23,756 bases of DNA from JASSUD01 sp031963225 (lineage in GTDB: Bacteria > Pseudomonadota > Gammaproteobacteria > Burkholderiales > Burkholderiaceae): assembly GCA_031963225.1 (NCBI GenBank), contig JASSUD010000046.1, positions 1 through 23,756 on the forward strand, in the 5' to 3' direction. The translations under genes and the position numbers were made by a program. Positions within the stretch are counted from its first letter, which is position 1. Every line of letters starts with the position of its first letter. Below are positions 6,494 through 14,526 of the stretch, in pieces. The notes under the pieces are model-generated. The model did not search any database, was not told the DNA's origin, and was given only the letters and a program-made list of their open reading frames with translations.

Positions 6494-7315
6494 TTATTTA
6501 GGGTCCAATCCAAGGTCTTTTTCTAGGGAGGGGCCGGGGTAATGAAATTGGAAGGGACCATCTGGTGCTGCTTCTAAAAATTGCTTGACGCTTGGATTGT
6601 CGCAGGCTCGTATTTCATCGGGAGTGCCTTCTGCCAGAACGCCTCCCTGACCTATAAAATAAATGTAATCCGCAATAGCTAAAGATTCTGGAACATCGTG
6701 CGTGACCAAAATAGAGGTCGCGCCTAACGCATCGTTTAAGGTTCGAATCAGATTGGCAATCACGCCTAGTGAAATAGGATCCAATCCTGCAAATGGCTCA
6801 TCGTACAAAATAAGGGTGGGGTCCAGAGCAATAGCGCGTGCCAGAGCTACTCGGCGTGCCATACCGCCTGATATTTCAGAAGGGAGTAGATTGCGTGCAT
6901 TGCGCAGCCCCACAGCGTGGAGCTTAAGAAGCACAATATTTTGAATCAATGTTTCGGATAAATTGGTGTGCTCACGCAAGGGCAGCGCAACATTTTCAAA
7001 AAGAGATAAGTCGGTAAAAAGTGCACCAAATTGAAAGAGCATCCCCATTTTTCGACGTGCTTGGTAACGTTGCTCGCGCGAACATTGGCTTAAATTGACC
7101 TGATCAAAGTGCACGTTTCCACGCTGTGCTCGTAAAAGGCCGCCGATTAATCTCAGAATGGTGGTTTTTCCGCAGCCTGACCCACCCATTAGAGCCACTA
7201 CTTGACCGCGTTTTACTCGCATAGATAAGGAATGCAAGATGGGCGTGTCTCCATAGGAAAAGGAGATGTCACGCAATTCAAGTAAAGATTCAGACGGCTT
7301 TTTTTCAGCAGACAT
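6494..7315 (-). CDS. mlaF: MlaF ATPase of the Mla phospholipid transporter
   Basis: This ABC ATPase powers phospholipid movement through MlaE. Counting from the chosen ATG (7313-7315), Walker A is GGSGCGKTT at residues 44-52. The Q-loop is in LFQFGALFTDLSLFENVALP. The signature is ISGGMARRVALARAIALDP, a form typical of MlaF. Walker B is LILYDEPFAGLDP and the switch His lies in LVTHD. The frame extends three codons to a GTG at 7324, but the ATG is more likely. It is the first mla gene and lies only about 26 bp behind purF, with no visible terminator between, so mlaFEDA may be transcribed with purF. The usual partner MlaB (STAS protein) is not seen in the window. Confidence 0.94.
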   Translation of the reverse strand: MSAEKKPSESLLELRDISFSYGDTPILHSLSMRVKRGQVVALMGGSGCGKTTILRLIGGLLRAQRGNVHFDQVNLSQCSREQRYQARRKMGMLFQFGALFTDLSLFENVALPLREHTNLSETLIQNIVLLKLHAVGLRNARNLLPSEISGGMARRVALARAIALDPTLILYDEPFAGLDPISLGVIANLIRTLNDALGATSILVTHDVPESLAIADYIYFIGQGGVLAEGTPDEIRACDNPSVKQFLEAAPDGPFQFHYPGPSLEKDLGLDPK

Positions 7316-7341
7316 GCATAACACTCTAACAAAAAAGTTTC

Positions 7342-8883
7342 TTAATTCGCATCAGATTGACCAGGTCCAGAGAGGCTGCTTTTATCGTCTGCATCTTCTG
7401 CCTGATCGTCCGACACTACAGAGCGTAAACGAGCAAGATCATTTAGGTAGTCTGTGGTGATGTCACCCGTTAAGTAATGGCCATCAAAACAAGAAGTCTC
7501 AAAACGCGCGAGTCCAGGTTGGAGATCACGCACGGCTTGTTGCATGGCTTCGAGATCTTGGTAGATCAATTTGTCTGCGCCAATGACTTGGGCGATTTCT
7601 TCATCATTTCGACCGTAGGCGACCAATTCATGGTGGGTTGGCATATCTATGCCATACACATTGGGGAAGCGTACAGGGGGTGCTGCAGAAGCGAAGAATA
7701 CTTTCTTGGCGCCCGCTTGTCGGGCCATTTGCACAATTTCAGAGCTGGTGGTGCCGCGTACGATCGAGTCATCGACAATCAGTACATTGCGCCCTTCAAA
7801 TTCCACGCCCATGGCATGCAGCTTTTGGCGTACTGATTTTTTTCGAATCGCTTGCCCTGGCATGATAAAGGTGCGGCCCACATAGCGATTTTTGAAAAAC
7901 CCTTCTCGATATTCAATGCCTAATTTATTTGCAACTTGCATGGCGGCCGGCCGACTGGAATCGGGGATAGGCATGACCACATCGATTTCATCACGAGATA
8001 AGGTTCTAGCAATTTTCTCTGCTAAGTAATCACCCATACGCAAGCGCGCATCGTATACAGAAACACCATCTAAACGCGAATCTGGGCGTGCCAAATACAC
8101 ATATTCAAAAATGCAGGGGTTTAAGCTTGCTGTGGCGCTGCAAAGTTGGCTATGAAAGCCGCCTTGTTGGTCGATGAAAATGGCTTCACCAGGAGCGATA
8201 TCTCGGACAAATTCAAATCCTACCCCCTCTAGAGCCACCGATTCAGAAGCGACCATCCAGTCGATTCCTTCGGGAGTTTCAAGTTTACCTATACATAAAG
8301 GGCGAATGCCGAACGGATCACGAAATGCGAGTAATCCATATCCAGCAATAAGCGTTACTGCCGCATAGGATCCGCGCACGCGCTGGTGCACTTTGCGAAC
8401 GGTGTTAAATAAAATATCTGGGCTTAAAGAATAGCCCGCATGCGCGAGCTGAAGCTCGTGTGCTAATACATTGAGCAGCACTTCGGTATCTGAATTTGTG
8501 TGGATATGGCGCCGATCCACTTGAAACATCTGATTTTTAAGTTGTGCGCTATTTGTCAGATTACCGTTGTGCGCCAAAATGAGACCATAAGGGGCATTCA
8601 CATAAAACGGTTGCGCTTCTTCTTCACTGGTGGCGGAGCCTGCGGTTGGATAGCGTACTTGTCCTAAACCGATGGTGCCAGCTAGTGTACGCATATTGCG
8701 CGTGCGAAACACATCCCGTACTAGGCCATTGCCTTTATGCATATGAAAGCTGGCCCTCGAGTCAGTACCACTGACTGTGGCTATGCCGGCTGCATCTTGC
8801 CCGCGGTGTTGAAGCAGCAGCAAGCTGTCATAGAGTAACTGGTTCACCGGCGAGTTTGATACGACGCCAACTATGCCGCACAT
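7342..8883 (-). CDS. purF: Amidophosphoribosyltransferase
   Basis: It catalyses the first committed step of purine synthesis: glutamine and PRPP give 5-phosphoribosylamine. The 513 residues match the family. The class II glutamine amidotransferase domain starts with the nucleophile Cys2 (MCGIVGVVS) and includes QHRGQDAAGI, RYPTAGS and HNGNLTN. The C-terminal phosphoribosyltransferase domain has the PRPP loop VLIVDDSIVRGTTS at residues 367-380 and PIPDSSRPAA at 306-314. The ATG is preceded by AAGGA at good spacing. Upstream cvpA is the usual partner. In Burkholderiales I expect metZ downstream, but mlaF is there instead. Confidence 0.97.
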   Translation of the reverse strand: MCGIVGVVSNSPVNQLLYDSLLLLQHRGQDAAGIATVSGTDSRASFHMHKGNGLVRDVFRTRNMRTLAGTIGLGQVRYPTAGSATSEEEAQPFYVNAPYGLILAHNGNLTNSAQLKNQMFQVDRRHIHTNSDTEVLLNVLAHELQLAHAGYSLSPDILFNTVRKVHQRVRGSYAAVTLIAGYGLLAFRDPFGIRPLCIGKLETPEGIDWMVASESVALEGVGFEFVRDIAPGEAIFIDQQGGFHSQLCSATASLNPCIFEYVYLARPDSRLDGVSVYDARLRMGDYLAEKIARTLSRDEIDVVMPIPDSSRPAAMQVANKLGIEYREGFFKNRYVGRTFIMPGQAIRKKSVRQKLHAMGVEFEGRNVLIVDDSIVRGTTSSEIVQMARQAGAKKVFFASAAPPVRFPNVYGIDMPTHHELVAYGRNDEEIAQVIGADKLIYQDLEAMQQAVRDLQPGLARFETSCFDGHYLTGDITTDYLNDLARLRSVVSDDQAEDADDKSSLSGPGQSDAN

Positions 8884-8989
8884 AGTGTGTCCTTAAAAAT
8901 GAAATCAATTGCAGCCGAGCCAATACAGCACTCGGTTTCGAGGATTTTAGAGTATTTGAGAAAAATAGCAGAAAGCCAATATCTGGCAA

Positions 8990-9011
8990 TCTGCAAAATG
9001 CGTAACATCAG
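8990..9011 (-). repeat. Short dispersed repeat (core TGTTACG), copy A
   Basis: A 22-bp sequence, on the minus strand CTGATGTTACGCATTTTGCA then GA, lies 3 bp after the cvpA stop. It matches the sequence at 9604-9625 at 20 of 22 positions. It sits in the 131-bp gap between cvpA and purF, which otherwise holds only a small stem (CCGAG ... CTCGG at 8915-8935) and the purF ribosome binding site. Confidence 0.6.
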
Positions 9012-9014
9012 GTA

Positions 9015-9536
9015 TTAATTCAAAAATTGCTTGATAAATTGACGTGCATTATTGGATGTGCTGCTGGAGTTGGGCCATACTTTTTTCAGCTTGTTTACAC
9101 TGGCCTGCACATAGGGACGCAATAATGCATCACGCCAGAGCGCTTGTTTAGGCAGGCGAGTAAATTGTGCAGCCGTAAATACTAGAAGAACCAAGAAAAT
9201 GCCACGCACTAAACCAAAAAATAAGCCTAATGATCGATCAACGGTGCGTAAGCCGGTTACTTCAGTCAGGCGGCCCATCAACGCACTGAGTACGGTAGAA
9301 AGCACTAGTACTACAGCCACAATAAGCAGCAGCGCAAGTAACCATTGCGTAGAGGTTTCCCCTGGCCAGTGGGCAGGCATATATGGTGCTACTTGGTCAA
9401 CGTAGTGCCACCCAATGATAAAAGCTGCAATCCAACCGATTAAGGCAAAAACTTCAGCCATAAAGCCGCGCCACATACCGCGCAACGCCGATAAGGCAAC
9501 GATAAGCAGGACTGCAAAATCAAAGGCTGTCAACAT
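9015..9536 (-). CDS. cvpA: CvpA family membrane protein (colicin V production protein homologue)
   Basis: A 173-residue inner-membrane protein of the CvpA family. In E. coli the homologue is required for colicin V production and affects envelope stress tolerance; its biochemical activity is not settled. Four hydrophobic segments are visible, at about residues 6-20, 27-44, 65-87 and 103-122. The conserved family pattern FDFAVLLIVALSALRGMWRGFMAEVF opens the protein, and the loop with RTVDRSLGLFFGLVRGIFLV precedes the last segment. The C-terminus is polar. The ATG has AGGATAAT just upstream. It precedes purF, as in many proteobacteria, and follows the SPOR-domain gene. Confidence 0.92.
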   Translation of the reverse strand: MLTAFDFAVLLIVALSALRGMWRGFMAEVFALIGWIAAFIIGWHYVDQVAPYMPAHWPGETSTQWLLALLLIVAVVLVLSTVLSALMGRLTEVTGLRTVDRSLGLFFGLVRGIFLVLLVFTAAQFTRLPKQALWRDALLRPYVQASVNKLKKVWPNSSSTSNNARQFIKQFLN

Positions 9537-9603
9537 AAGATTATCCTGATTGTGGTGGACAAAAAGTAAAGATTCTATAGCCAGAATAGGGGCAGGTTTT
9601 AGT

Positions 9604-9625
9604 TCTGCAATATACGTAACATCAG
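9604..9625 (-). repeat. Short dispersed repeat (core TGTTACG), copy B
   Basis: On the minus strand it begins CTGATGTTACGTATATTGCA. It overlaps the end of the SPOR-domain gene, whose TGA stop (9622-9624) lies inside the repeat. It differs from copy A at only two positions. Both copies sit at the 3' end of a minus-strand gene in the same orientation. Confidence 0.6.
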
Positions 9626-10323
9626 TTATTCAACGCATGCTTATCTATATAAGGAGTGTGTTGCCCTGCGCTTTTTCCTTTAGTTATGTCCATTTTTCCA
9701 ATGGTATCGAGTGCTTGTTGTGCCTGTGCTCGGTCATTAAAAGGGCCAATACGTATAAAAAACGCTTCTTTAGCAGATGTCTTTTGAGTCTTGGAGGCTT
9801 GCGAGCTTGCCTTTCGATGCTCTAAAAACGCAGGGAAACCTGCTGCTTTTAATTTTTGTATTCCAGCTTCAGCGTGTGTTTTATTTGAAAAATGGCCTAT
9901 ATGAATAAAAAAACGTGAACCTGGAATGGAAGGTCGTGTTGCAGTATAGCTTGGTGCAGACGGCGTGTTGCTGCGCGTGCTAGATGAAGGGCGGCGACTC
10001 GACCCTAAGCCAAAGTTTGAAACATGTTCGAAGCTACTCTCGGAGTCATCGCACAGGGCATCTAGTGCAGACGGGTCTGACAAGTGTGAAGTAGTATTTT
10101 TCTGCGCTTGTATAGCGCGTTTTTTGCAGGTTTCAAACAGGCTTTTTGGAATCTCGATAGTTATATTGTGCGATGCAGGTTGTGGCTGCGAATCCAGCAA
10201 AATAGGCAACACGATAACCGCACCCAGGATTAAAACCAGAGCACCGATGAGGCGACGTTGTGCACGGCGTCGCTCGGATAAAAGCGGGTCTACTTGAGAG
10301 TCTGTGCGATCGAGGTGCGGCAT
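9622..10323 (-). CDS. SPOR-domain membrane protein (DedD-like)
   Basis: A single-pass inner-membrane protein with a periplasmic SPOR domain, the type that binds denuded peptidoglycan at the division septum. A basic cytoplasmic segment (ERRRAQRR) precedes one membrane helix (LIGALVLILGAVIVLPILL). A Ser-rich low-complexity linker follows (SSRRPSSSTRSNTPSAPS). The SPOR repeats sit near the end: RFFIHIGHFSNKTHAEAGIQ and AFFIRIGPFNDRAQAQQALD. The start is uncertain: the ATG at 10321-10323 is chosen (233 residues), while the frame stays open to a GTG at 10383. Neither has a good ribosome site. Position between folC and cvpA is conserved in Burkholderiales. Confidence 0.85.
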   Translation of the reverse strand: MPHLDRTDSQVDPLLSERRRAQRRLIGALVLILGAVIVLPILLDSQPQPASHNITIEIPKSLFETCKKRAIQAQKNTTSHLSDPSALDALCDDSESSFEHVSNFGLGSSRRPSSSTRSNTPSAPSYTATRPSIPGSRFFIHIGHFSNKTHAEAGIQKLKAAGFPAFLEHRKASSQASKTQKTSAKEAFFIRIGPFNDRAQAQQALDTIGKMDITKGKSAGQHTPYIDKHALNN

Positions 10324-10401
10324 GTCATCAATAAAAGGAGACGTGGTGTGTACTAGCGCAGAGAAAGCGCATCCGCTGTTCACAAAATGAGTGGCAGGTT
10401 C

Positions 10402-11784
10402 TTAGTCTTTTATGGAAGACCATACCCCTGCGACCGTATAAAATGAGCCAAAGATCACAATTCTATCATTCGTAGCGGCCCGACTTCGCGCATCTTGATA
10501 GGCTTTTTGAGGCGTGCTGAAACTACGAATGCTGTGCTCTTCTTGAGATTTGCGCTTAGAGGAGCGATTTGGAGAGGAGGAGGAAGGGTTTTCCACTGGT
10601 GGGCATAAGCGTTCTACTATGCTTTGCAAATACTGCGCAGAGGCTGCGCGGGGAAGGGGAAGGTCTGTTACACACCAGTGATCTATCGTGCTTCCAAGCG
10701 TTTGCACGATGCTCTCGATATCTTTATCCTGCATAGCGCCGAAGACGGCATAGGTGTAGGGAAAAAATCCCATGCTATCCAGATTGTGTTTGAGCACCGC
10801 TGCTGCGTGTGGATTATGAGCTACATCTAAGACAACAGTGGGTTGCCCGGCTAGCACTTGAAAACGCCCTGGCAGGCTTGCGCTTGCTAGGCCAGAGCGT
10901 ACTGCCTGAGCAGAAACAGGTAATATGCTATGCATGGCTTCAAGGGCTGCTAACGCAGCGCTTGCATTGAGTAATTGATTAACGCCTCGCAAAGCAGGGT
11001 AGGCCAATGCGGGCCAGGAACGTTTTCGACCCTGATAGCTCCACTGTAACGGTAGCGCGAGTGCATCAGGCACAGGTTTTCCTTCTACGTGCTTTGCTTG
11101 CGTCGTGTACCGAAAATCATGCCCCACCCGCCATAGATCTGCACCAATTTGTTGTGCGTGATGGATCAAGGTTTCAGGGGGAAAGGGGTCTGCACAAATG
11201 GCTGGTTTACCTGGCCGAAAAATGCCAGCTTTTTCAAAAGCAATTTTCTCTCGTGTATCGCCTAGATATGCGGTGTGATCTATATCGATACTGGTAATGA
11301 TTGCGCAGTCCGTATCGATCACATTCATAGCATCTAAGCGCCCGCCCAAGCCTACTTCAAGGATGACGGCCTCAACGCATTGTGCTGCAAAACATCGAAG
11401 AATAACTAGCGTTGTAAATTCAAAATACGTTAACGATACGGGTTGAGGCAGACTTAAACGCGCTTGTTCAACCGCTTCAAAATGCGGTAACAATACTTCA
11501 TCCGATACTTCCTCTCCTTGTATGCGAACTCGTTCATTAAAGCGGAGTAGGTGAGGGGAGGTATGGCATGCCACGCGATAGCCTGCATGCAACAAAATAG
11601 CTTCGAGTATGACGCAAGTCGACCCTTTCCCATTCGTGCCTCCTACAGTCAGTACAGGGCAGCTTAACTCCAGCTCCATAGCCTCTTTAACAGCAGTGAT
11701 ACGGGCTAAACCCATATCGATGCCCACGGGATGGGCCGTTTCGAGATGGGTTAGCCAAGCGGATACAGTAGGAAAAGAGGCCAT
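10402..11784 (-). CDS. folC: Dihydrofolate synthase / folylpolyglutamate synthase
   Basis: It joins glutamate to dihydropteroate to make dihydrofolate and then adds further glutamates to folates, using ATP. The P-loop is VGGTNGKGST at residues 47-56. The omega-loop region has TSPHLLRFNERVRIQGEEVS. EVGLGGRLDAMNVID and the following TSIDIDHTAYLGDTREKIAFEKAGI carry the conserved metal-ligand His and Lys. VLDVAHNPHAA begins the C-terminal Rossmann part. The protein is 460 residues, somewhat longer than usual. Most of the excess is a Ser/Lys-rich insertion (VENPSSSSPNRSSKRKSQEE) in the C-terminal domain. It follows accD after 39 bp, the standard order. Confidence 0.94.
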   Translation of the reverse strand: MASFPTVSAWLTHLETAHPVGIDMGLARITAVKEAMELELSCPVLTVGGTNGKGSTCVILEAILLHAGYRVACHTSPHLLRFNERVRIQGEEVSDEVLLPHFEAVEQARLSLPQPVSLTYFEFTTLVILRCFAAQCVEAVILEVGLGGRLDAMNVIDTDCAIITSIDIDHTAYLGDTREKIAFEKAGIFRPGKPAICADPFPPETLIHHAQQIGADLWRVGHDFRYTTQAKHVEGKPVPDALALPLQWSYQGRKRSWPALAYPALRGVNQLLNASAALAALEAMHSILPVSAQAVRSGLASASLPGRFQVLAGQPTVVLDVAHNPHAAAVLKHNLDSMGFFPYTYAVFGAMQDKDIESIVQTLGSTIDHWCVTDLPLPRAASAQYLQSIVERLCPPVENPSSSSPNRSSKRKSQEEHSIRSFSTPQKAYQDARSRAATNDRIVIFGSFYTVAGVWSSIKD

Positions 11785-11823
11785 AGGGTAGGGAGGCGAA
11801 AAGAGAATCTGTGTATGGTGAGT

Positions 11824-12732
11824 CTAGATCTGTGTTTGTCCAACTTGAGGTAGGCCTTCTGCACCCATAGCTTCCACCGGTTGGCGAGTGAGTATGGCGA
11901 TTAAATGGGCTAGCTCTTTGCGTAAATGGCGGCGGTCGACGATACGGTCGATGGCTCCTTTTTCTAACAAAAATTCGGCGCGCTGAAAGCCTGGAGGGAG
12001 CATTTCACGTACAGTTTGCTCGATAACTCTAGGGCCTGCAAAGCCGATTAATGCTTTGGGTTCAGCGATAACCACGTCGCCTAAGAAAGCAAAACTTGCG
12101 GATACGCCTCCCATTGTGGGGTCGGTCAAAATAGAAATGAAGGGCAAACCCGCTTCGGAGAGCTGAGTAAGCATCGCTGTAGTCTTGGCCATTTGCATTA
12201 GAGAGAGCAAGCTTTCTTGCATACGTGCACCTCCAGAGGCGCTAATGCAAATGAAAGGCAGACGTTCGCTCAGCGCCGCTTTGGCGCCACGTACCCAGCG
12301 TTCACCTACGACTGAACCCATAGAGCCGGCCATAAACGAAAAATCGAAGCAGGCAACTATAACGGGTAGCGTATGGATGGTGCCTCCCATTACGATGAGG
12401 GCATCGGTTTCATTGCTTTGGTTTCTGGCCTCTTTAAGGCGATCGGTGTATTTACGGCTATCTTTAAATTTCAAGGGATCGAGCGGTAATATTTCTTGGC
12501 CTAACTCATATCGACCTTCTGCATCAAGCAAGCGATTTAAGCGTTCTCTGGCGTTGATGCGCATATGGTGTTCGCATTTTGGGCATACGTGTAGATTGCT
12601 TTCTACATCGCTGCGATACAGTACTGCTTCGCAGGCAGAACATTTAATCCATAAACCTTCTGGCATGCTTTTCCGATTGGCTGGATCGGAGGGTTTTATT
12701 TTCGGGGGGAGTAATTTCTCAAGCCAACTCAT
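11824..12732 (-). CDS. accD: Acetyl-CoA carboxylase carboxyltransferase subunit beta
   Basis: Together with AccA it transfers the carboxyl group from biotin (on AccB) to acetyl-CoA, giving malonyl-CoA for fatty-acid synthesis. The 302 residues match the family. The N-terminal zinc ribbon has Cys31, Cys34, Cys50 and Cys53 (CSAC ... CPKC). The crotonase-type core has DFSFMAGSMGSVVGER, ISASGGARMQES and ILTDPTMGGVSASFA. GFAGPRVIEQTVREMLPPGF is the typical acyl-CoA-site segment. Its ATG overlaps the trpA stop by one base (TAATG), so it is translationally coupled to trpA; trpA-accD-folC is the common order in proteobacteria. Confidence 0.96.
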   Translation of the reverse strand: MSWLEKLLPPKIKPSDPANRKSMPEGLWIKCSACEAVLYRSDVESNLHVCPKCEHHMRINARERLNRLLDAEGRYELGQEILPLDPLKFKDSRKYTDRLKEARNQSNETDALIVMGGTIHTLPVIVACFDFSFMAGSMGSVVGERWVRGAKAALSERLPFICISASGGARMQESLLSLMQMAKTTAMLTQLSEAGLPFISILTDPTMGGVSASFAFLGDVVIAEPKALIGFAGPRVIEQTVREMLPPGFQRAEFLLEKGAIDRIVDRRHLRKELAHLIAILTRQPVEAMGAEGLPQVGQTQI

Positions 12733-13562
12733 TAAAAAAATCCTTGGTTTTGTGACAGGTTTCTTACAGCATCTATTGCACCACGTATTTCAGCAATAAA
12801 TTGCATCAAGGTGGGCTGAATATTTTCAGGTTTTGTCTCTTCAAGCAGTTGAATTATGGCGCTTCCGATTACTACTGCTTCTGCATGCCGGGCAACTGCT
12901 TGCGCACTTTGCGCATCTCGAATACCAAAACCTACGGCAACTGGTATGGGGAGTTGGGCCTTGATAAGTGCAATCTTTTGTGCAACAGCGTCCACTTTTA
13001 AATGCGCTGCACCGGTTACTCCTTTGAGCGCTACATAATACGCATAGCCGCTGGCCCATTTTGCAAGGTGTTGGATGCGTAGAGGGGTGGACGCCGGGGC
13101 TATTAATACGATTGGATCTAGTGCGAAGCGTTGTAGTGCTTCTACTAGAGGGCCTGCTTCTTCAGGAGGGTAATCAACGGTAAGTACGCCGTCCACGCCC
13201 GCTGCCTGTGCTTCTTTTGCAAATATCTCTAGCCCCATACGTTCAATTGGGTTGGCATACCCCATTAGCACGATGGGAGTGGTTTGATCTTGTTGGCGAA
13301 AAACCCGTACCGTATCTAATACGCCCTTGAGGGTCATGCAATTTGCCAGAGCACGCTCAGAAGCACGCTGAATAACAGGTCCATCGGCCATTGGATCTGA
13401 AAAGGGCACGCCTAGTTCGAGCACGTCTGCTCCGGCAGCCACTAGCGTATGTAATGCAGATACCGTATCGCCAACCTTAGGGTCACCTGCTGTGATGAAC
13501 GGAATCAATGCACAGCGGTTTTGCAGGGCTAGCGCGGCAAAAGTTTTTTGCAGACGGGACAT
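12732..13562 (-). CDS. trpA: Tryptophan synthase alpha subunit
   Basis: It cleaves indole-3-glycerol phosphate to indole and glyceraldehyde 3-phosphate, and indole is channelled to the beta subunit TrpB. The TIM-barrel protein is 276 residues. Catalytic Glu49 and Asp60 keep the canonical numbering, within LELGVPFSDPMADGP. Other family segments are LIPFITAGDP, GVDGVLTVDYPPEE and AVGFGIRD, the last being a phosphate-binding loop. It lies directly behind ssb with a 44-bp gap and ahead of accD. The expected upstream trpB (and trpF) are not here, so the gene has been separated from its partner, or the partner has been lost. The reading frame and active site are intact, which suggests continuing selection. 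Confidence 0.95.
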   Translation of the reverse strand: MSRLQKTFAALALQNRCALIPFITAGDPKVGDTVSALHTLVAAGADVLELGVPFSDPMADGPVIQRASERALANCMTLKGVLDTVRVFRQQDQTTPIVLMGYANPIERMGLEIFAKEAQAAGVDGVLTVDYPPEEAGPLVEALQRFALDPIVLIAPASTPLRIQHLAKWASGYAYYVALKGVTGAAHLKVDAVAQKIALIKAQLPIPVAVGFGIRDAQSAQAVARHAEAVVIGSAIIQLLEETKPENIQPTLMQFIAEIRGAIDAVRNLSQNQGFF

Positions 13563-13606
13563 AAAAAAATCTTTTGAAGAAGCAATAGAGATGCGGGCTT
13601 ACCCAA

Positions 13607-14116
13607 TTAAAAAGGAACGTCATCTTCCATATCATCAAATCCACCACCCGGAGCAGAGGTTGAGCTAGGGGCTCTGTCTGCTGCTGGTGCATAAGTGGAA
13701 CGTGTGTTGTTCGCGCGAGGGGCACTCTGTTGATTATCTTGTGCATACCCTCCTTCGCTGGGTGATTGGCCGCCGCCACTGCTACGCGAACCTAGCATTT
13801 GCATGCTGTCCGCCACAATGTCTGTGGAATAACGATCTTGACCGCTTTGGTCTTGCCATTTACGAGTACGGATTTGGCCTTCTACATATACAGAAGACCC
13901 TTTTTTAAGGTATTCGCCTACGATTTCTGCAAGCCGACCAAAAAAGGAGACGCGATGCCATTCTGTAAATTCACGCATTTCACCCGAGCTTTTATCTTTT
14001 GAGCGGGAGGTGGTGGCAAGCCGAATGGATGCGACGGCGTCACCGCTTGGCAAATATCTAATTTCAGGGTCTGCACCTAAATTACCTAGCAGGATGACTT
14101 TATTAACCGATGCCAT
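13607..14116 (-). CDS. ssb: Single-stranded DNA-binding protein
   Basis: It coats single-stranded DNA during replication, recombination and repair and recruits partner enzymes. The N-terminal OB fold covers about residues 1-110 (MASVNKVILLGNLGADPEIR, then WHRVSFFGRLAEIVGEYLKKG, then VYVEGQIRTRKWQDQSGQDR). A Gly/Ser/Gln-rich linker follows. The acidic interaction tip FDDMEDDVPF ends the protein. The frame is open to a TTG at 14137, but the ATG at 14114-14116 has GGAG at ideal distance and matches homologues, giving 169 residues. Burkholderiales usually have ssb-MFS-uvrA; here the ssb-MFS gap holds a 350-bp repeat cluster. Confidence 0.96.
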   Translation of the reverse strand: MASVNKVILLGNLGADPEIRYLPSGDAVASIRLATTSRSKDKSSGEMREFTEWHRVSFFGRLAEIVGEYLKKGSSVYVEGQIRTRKWQDQSGQDRYSTDIVADSMQMLGSRSSGGGQSPSEGGYAQDNQQSAPRANNTRSTYAPAADRAPSSTSAPGGGFDDMEDDVPF

Positions 14117-14141
14117 TTTTTTCTCCAGTGAATTCAAATAA

Positions 14142-14163
14142 TGTTACGCAGATATTCAAAAAG
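14142..14163 (+). repeat. Short dispersed repeat (core TGTTACGCA), copy C, left flank of repeat cluster
   Basis: The plus strand begins TGTTACGCAGATATTCAAAA. It pairs as an inverted repeat with 14453-14474 at 21 of 22 positions. The pair brackets one complete and one half palindromic element between ssb and the MFS gene. Confidence 0.65.
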
Positions 14164-14224
14164 ACTTATACGGTATACGTGTTGGGGGAAATTGCTTACC
14201 ACCCACCACAAGAATGCAAAGAAC

Positions 14225-14359
14225 GGTAGGTTGGTGGTGAGGCACGAACCCCAACATGCAAACCACAGTGTTCTTTATGACCAGCTTATAAGCTCTTAAA
14301 AATAAATATTAAAAGTCGGCGGCGCGCATGTTGGGGTTCGTGCCTTACCCCAACCTACC
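14225..14359 (-). repeat. REP/BIME-like palindromic element, copy 6 (inverted)
   Basis: The arms are GGTAGGTTGGTGGTGAGG at the left and CCCCAACCTACC at the right. Read on the minus strand, the core TTATAAGCTGGTCAT matches the plus-strand copies, so this copy is inserted in the opposite orientation. With the solo unit at 14408-14442 and the flanking short repeats it accounts for most of the 410-bp gap between ssb and the MFS gene. Confidence 0.85.
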
Positions 14360-14407
14360 GAGATGCATAGGTAAAAGGTTTTAAAAAACTCCATCAACCA
14401 AAAGAAC

Positions 14408-14442
14408 GGTAGGTTGGTGGTGAGCAACGTTCCCCAACATGC
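14408..14442 (+). repeat. Solo REP unit
   Basis: A single GTAG-plus-hairpin unit, GGTAGGTTGGTGGTGAGC to CCCCAACATGC, without a facing partner. The 48-bp spacer between it and copy 6 contains, on the minus strand, GGAGTTTTTTAAAACC, related to the GGAGTTTGAT spacers in the other arrays. Confidence 0.75.
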
Positions 14443-14452
14443 AGGCCACAGC

Positions 14453-14474
14453 CTTTTTGAATACCTGCGTAACA
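14453..14474 (-). repeat. Short dispersed repeat (core TGTTACGCA), copy D, right flank of repeat cluster
   Basis: The inverted partner of 14142-14163. On the minus strand the motif is preceded by CTGA, as in copies A and B, giving CTGATGTTACGCAGGTATTC. It lies about 50 bp after the MFS gene's stop. Confidence 0.65.
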
Positions 14475-14526
14475 TCAGTAAATAAATATAAGTACAGTGC
14501 AACTAAAGTGATGTATTCCAGTTAGC

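Noticed and set aside
14296..14502. Minus-strand 68-codon frame between ssb and the MFS gene
   Set aside because: It is repeat sequence in translation, sharing peptide pieces with the other repeat-derived frames.
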